Source of the DNA: Chiayiivirga flava | GTDB taxonomy: Bacteria; Pseudomonadota; Gammaproteobacteria; Xanthomonadales; Xanthomonadaceae | Direction: 5' to 3' | Assembly (NCBI RefSeq): GCF_014202825.1 | Contig: NZ_JACHHP010000002.1 | Coordinates: 248,001-312,000, forward strand | Length of the DNA stretch: 64,000 nt | Part shown: positions 63,317 to 64,000 of the stretch, in pieces | Layout: every line of letters begins with the position of its first letter | Position numbering within the stretch: position 1 is the first letter of the stretch | Notes under the pieces: generated by a model | Told to the model about the DNA's origin: nothing | Databases searched by the model: none | The model's input: the letters and a program-made list of their open reading frames with translations, nothing else | Made by a program: the position numbers and the translations under genes

Positions 63317-63408
63317 CGCGTGGTTTCCTCCCCGGCGGCCGACGTGCCTCGTGCGGGCGCGTTCGTCGCTTGCCGCATGGTAGTGGCCGGGTCGCGTGTG
63401 CGCAGCGG

Positions 63409-63424
63409 ATGCATACGTATTCAT
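63409..63424. promoter_or_regulatory. Candidate LacI-type operator before the MFS gene
   Basis: ATGCATAC/GTATTCAT, a 16-bp dyad with 7 of 8 pairs and a central CG, the typical LacI-family layout. It lies between the MFS gene and the divergent antiporter gene. Confidence 0.5.
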
Positions 63425-63497
63425 GCGCGTTGCGACGGCGCGCGCGGGCCGCGCGAAATGCGCGAAGATGCGCGCGCCCATCCCGACGCGCCCGCGC

Positions 63498-64000
63498 ATG
63501 ACCACCACCGAACTGTTCCTCATCGCCATGGCGCTGATCTTCGGCGTGCCGTACCTGATCTGGCGCGTCGGCCGCACCGAGTACTTCGCGCCGCTGGTGG
63601 TGGTGCAGATCGTGACCGGCATCCTGCTCGGACCGGGCGTGCTCGGCGCGGTGTTCCCGGAGTACTACGCCTTCGTGTTTCCGCCGCCGGTGATCCAGGC
63701 GCTCAACGGCATCGCGTGGTGGGCGGTGATGGCGTTCGTGTGGACGGCGGGGCTGGAGCTGGACCTAGGCGAGGCGTGGACGCAGCGGCGCGAGAGCGGT
63801 CTGGTCGCGGGGCTCGCCCTCGGCGTGCCGCTGCTCGCCGGAGCCGCGGCGGGCATCGCGCTGCTCGCCTGGGGCGACGGCTGGCTCGGCGTGCAGGGCA
63901 CGCACTGGCAGTTCGTGCTGGGCGTCGGCATGGCCTGCGCGGTGACGGCGCTGCCGATCCTGATCCTGTTCATGGTGAAGCTCGACATCCTGCGAACGCC
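63498..64000 (+). CDS. Cation:proton antiporter, CPA2-type, N-terminal part
   Basis: 167 codons are present and the gene continues past the window. MTTTELFLIAMALIFGVPYL, then LVVVQIVTGILLGPGVLGAV (the conserved Gly-rich helix of Na+/H+ exchangers), and LAWGDGWLGVQGTHWQFVLG show five hydrophobic segments. It probably exchanges Na+ or K+ for H+ in the inner membrane. KefB-like regulation cannot be judged without the C-terminal half. Confidence 0.8.
   Translation, partial: MTTTELFLIAMALIFGVPYLIWRVGRTEYFAPLVVVQIVTGILLGPGVLGAVFPEYYAFVFPPPVIQALNGIAWWAVMAFVWTAGLELDLGEAWTQRRESGLVAGLALGVPLLAGAAAGIALLAWGDGWLGVQGTHWQFVLGVGMACAVTALPILILFMVKLDILRT

Overview
The window is a chromosomal segment of a G+C-rich gammaproteobacterium, most likely in the Xanthomonadales/Lysobacterales (Lysobacter, Dokdonella or Rhodanobacteraceae-like). 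Three things point there: the mix of protein families, secreted proteins that end in a short F-x-DGFE tail, and palindromic repeat families whose spurious translations ([17 protein letters not shown]) are typical of this group. I see no phage, insertion sequence, CRISPR array or plasmid gene. The only RNA gene is one tRNA-Arg (CCG), and there is one cobalamin riboswitch. Most genes are ordinary; the accessory interest lies in small operons and in repeats between genes.

Layout: 1-7436 (minus) is an operon-like run of a VolA-type lipase lipoprotein, a DUF1302 outer-membrane barrel, a DUF1329 protein, a Ycf48-like propeller and the start of an MMPL/RND exporter. 7464-13804 (minus) holds an NAD-dependent epimerase coupled to nhaA, then glnE and a secreted PQQ-type sugar dehydrogenase. 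13999-20313 (plus) holds a TspO-related membrane protein, a membrane-anchored AraC regulator, a DUF4397 secreted protein, a DCC oxidoreductase overlapping a fatty acid desaturase, and an ECF sigma factor overlapping a single-pass membrane partner. 20331-22991 holds a DUF1579-like protein divergent from a WYL regulator, then DUF1428 and YceI proteins. 23034-26757 (minus) is a compact operon of ECF sigma factor, membrane anti-sigma candidate and two exported HEAT-repeat proteins.

26876-36780 holds MscS, a GIY-YIG protein, an M23 endopeptidase, DUF3297, a thioesterase, a YadGH-like ABC exporter, an aldo/keto reductase divergent from a LysR regulator, a DGPF-domain protein and an orphan HicB-like protein. 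37152-48451 holds aceE, a LamG-like secreted protein, hemW, a YkgJ cluster protein, a glycerate-kinase-like P-loop kinase, DUF1456, a VOC protein, a serine hydrolase and tex. 48611-56706 holds a beta-helix secreted protein, riboswitch-controlled btuB, and a DUF1631 protein overlapping a PilZ protein. 56782-64000 holds a RibD-C reductase, tRNA-Arg, and a sugar locus (glucokinase, LacI regulator, GH13 lipoprotein, MFS sugar transporter), then the start of a cation/proton antiporter.

Two repeat families sit between these genes. Five copies of a roughly 100-bp REPIN-like paired palindrome (core CGTCCCGGCGAAAGCCGGGA) lie at 33456, 35699, 36922, 45802 and 51181. A second family (core CCTTCTCCC...GGGAGAAGG) has two full paired elements of about 170 bp (29772 and 61635), a decayed pair near 18665-18960, a lone hairpin at 53552 and a related copy inside the anti-sigma gene at 25910. 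The best candidates for something undescribed are the sigma/anti-sigma/HEAT operon (23034-26757), the lipase/DUF1302/DUF1329/Ycf48/MMPL cluster (1-7436), and the DGFE C-terminal tail shared by unrelated secreted proteins.
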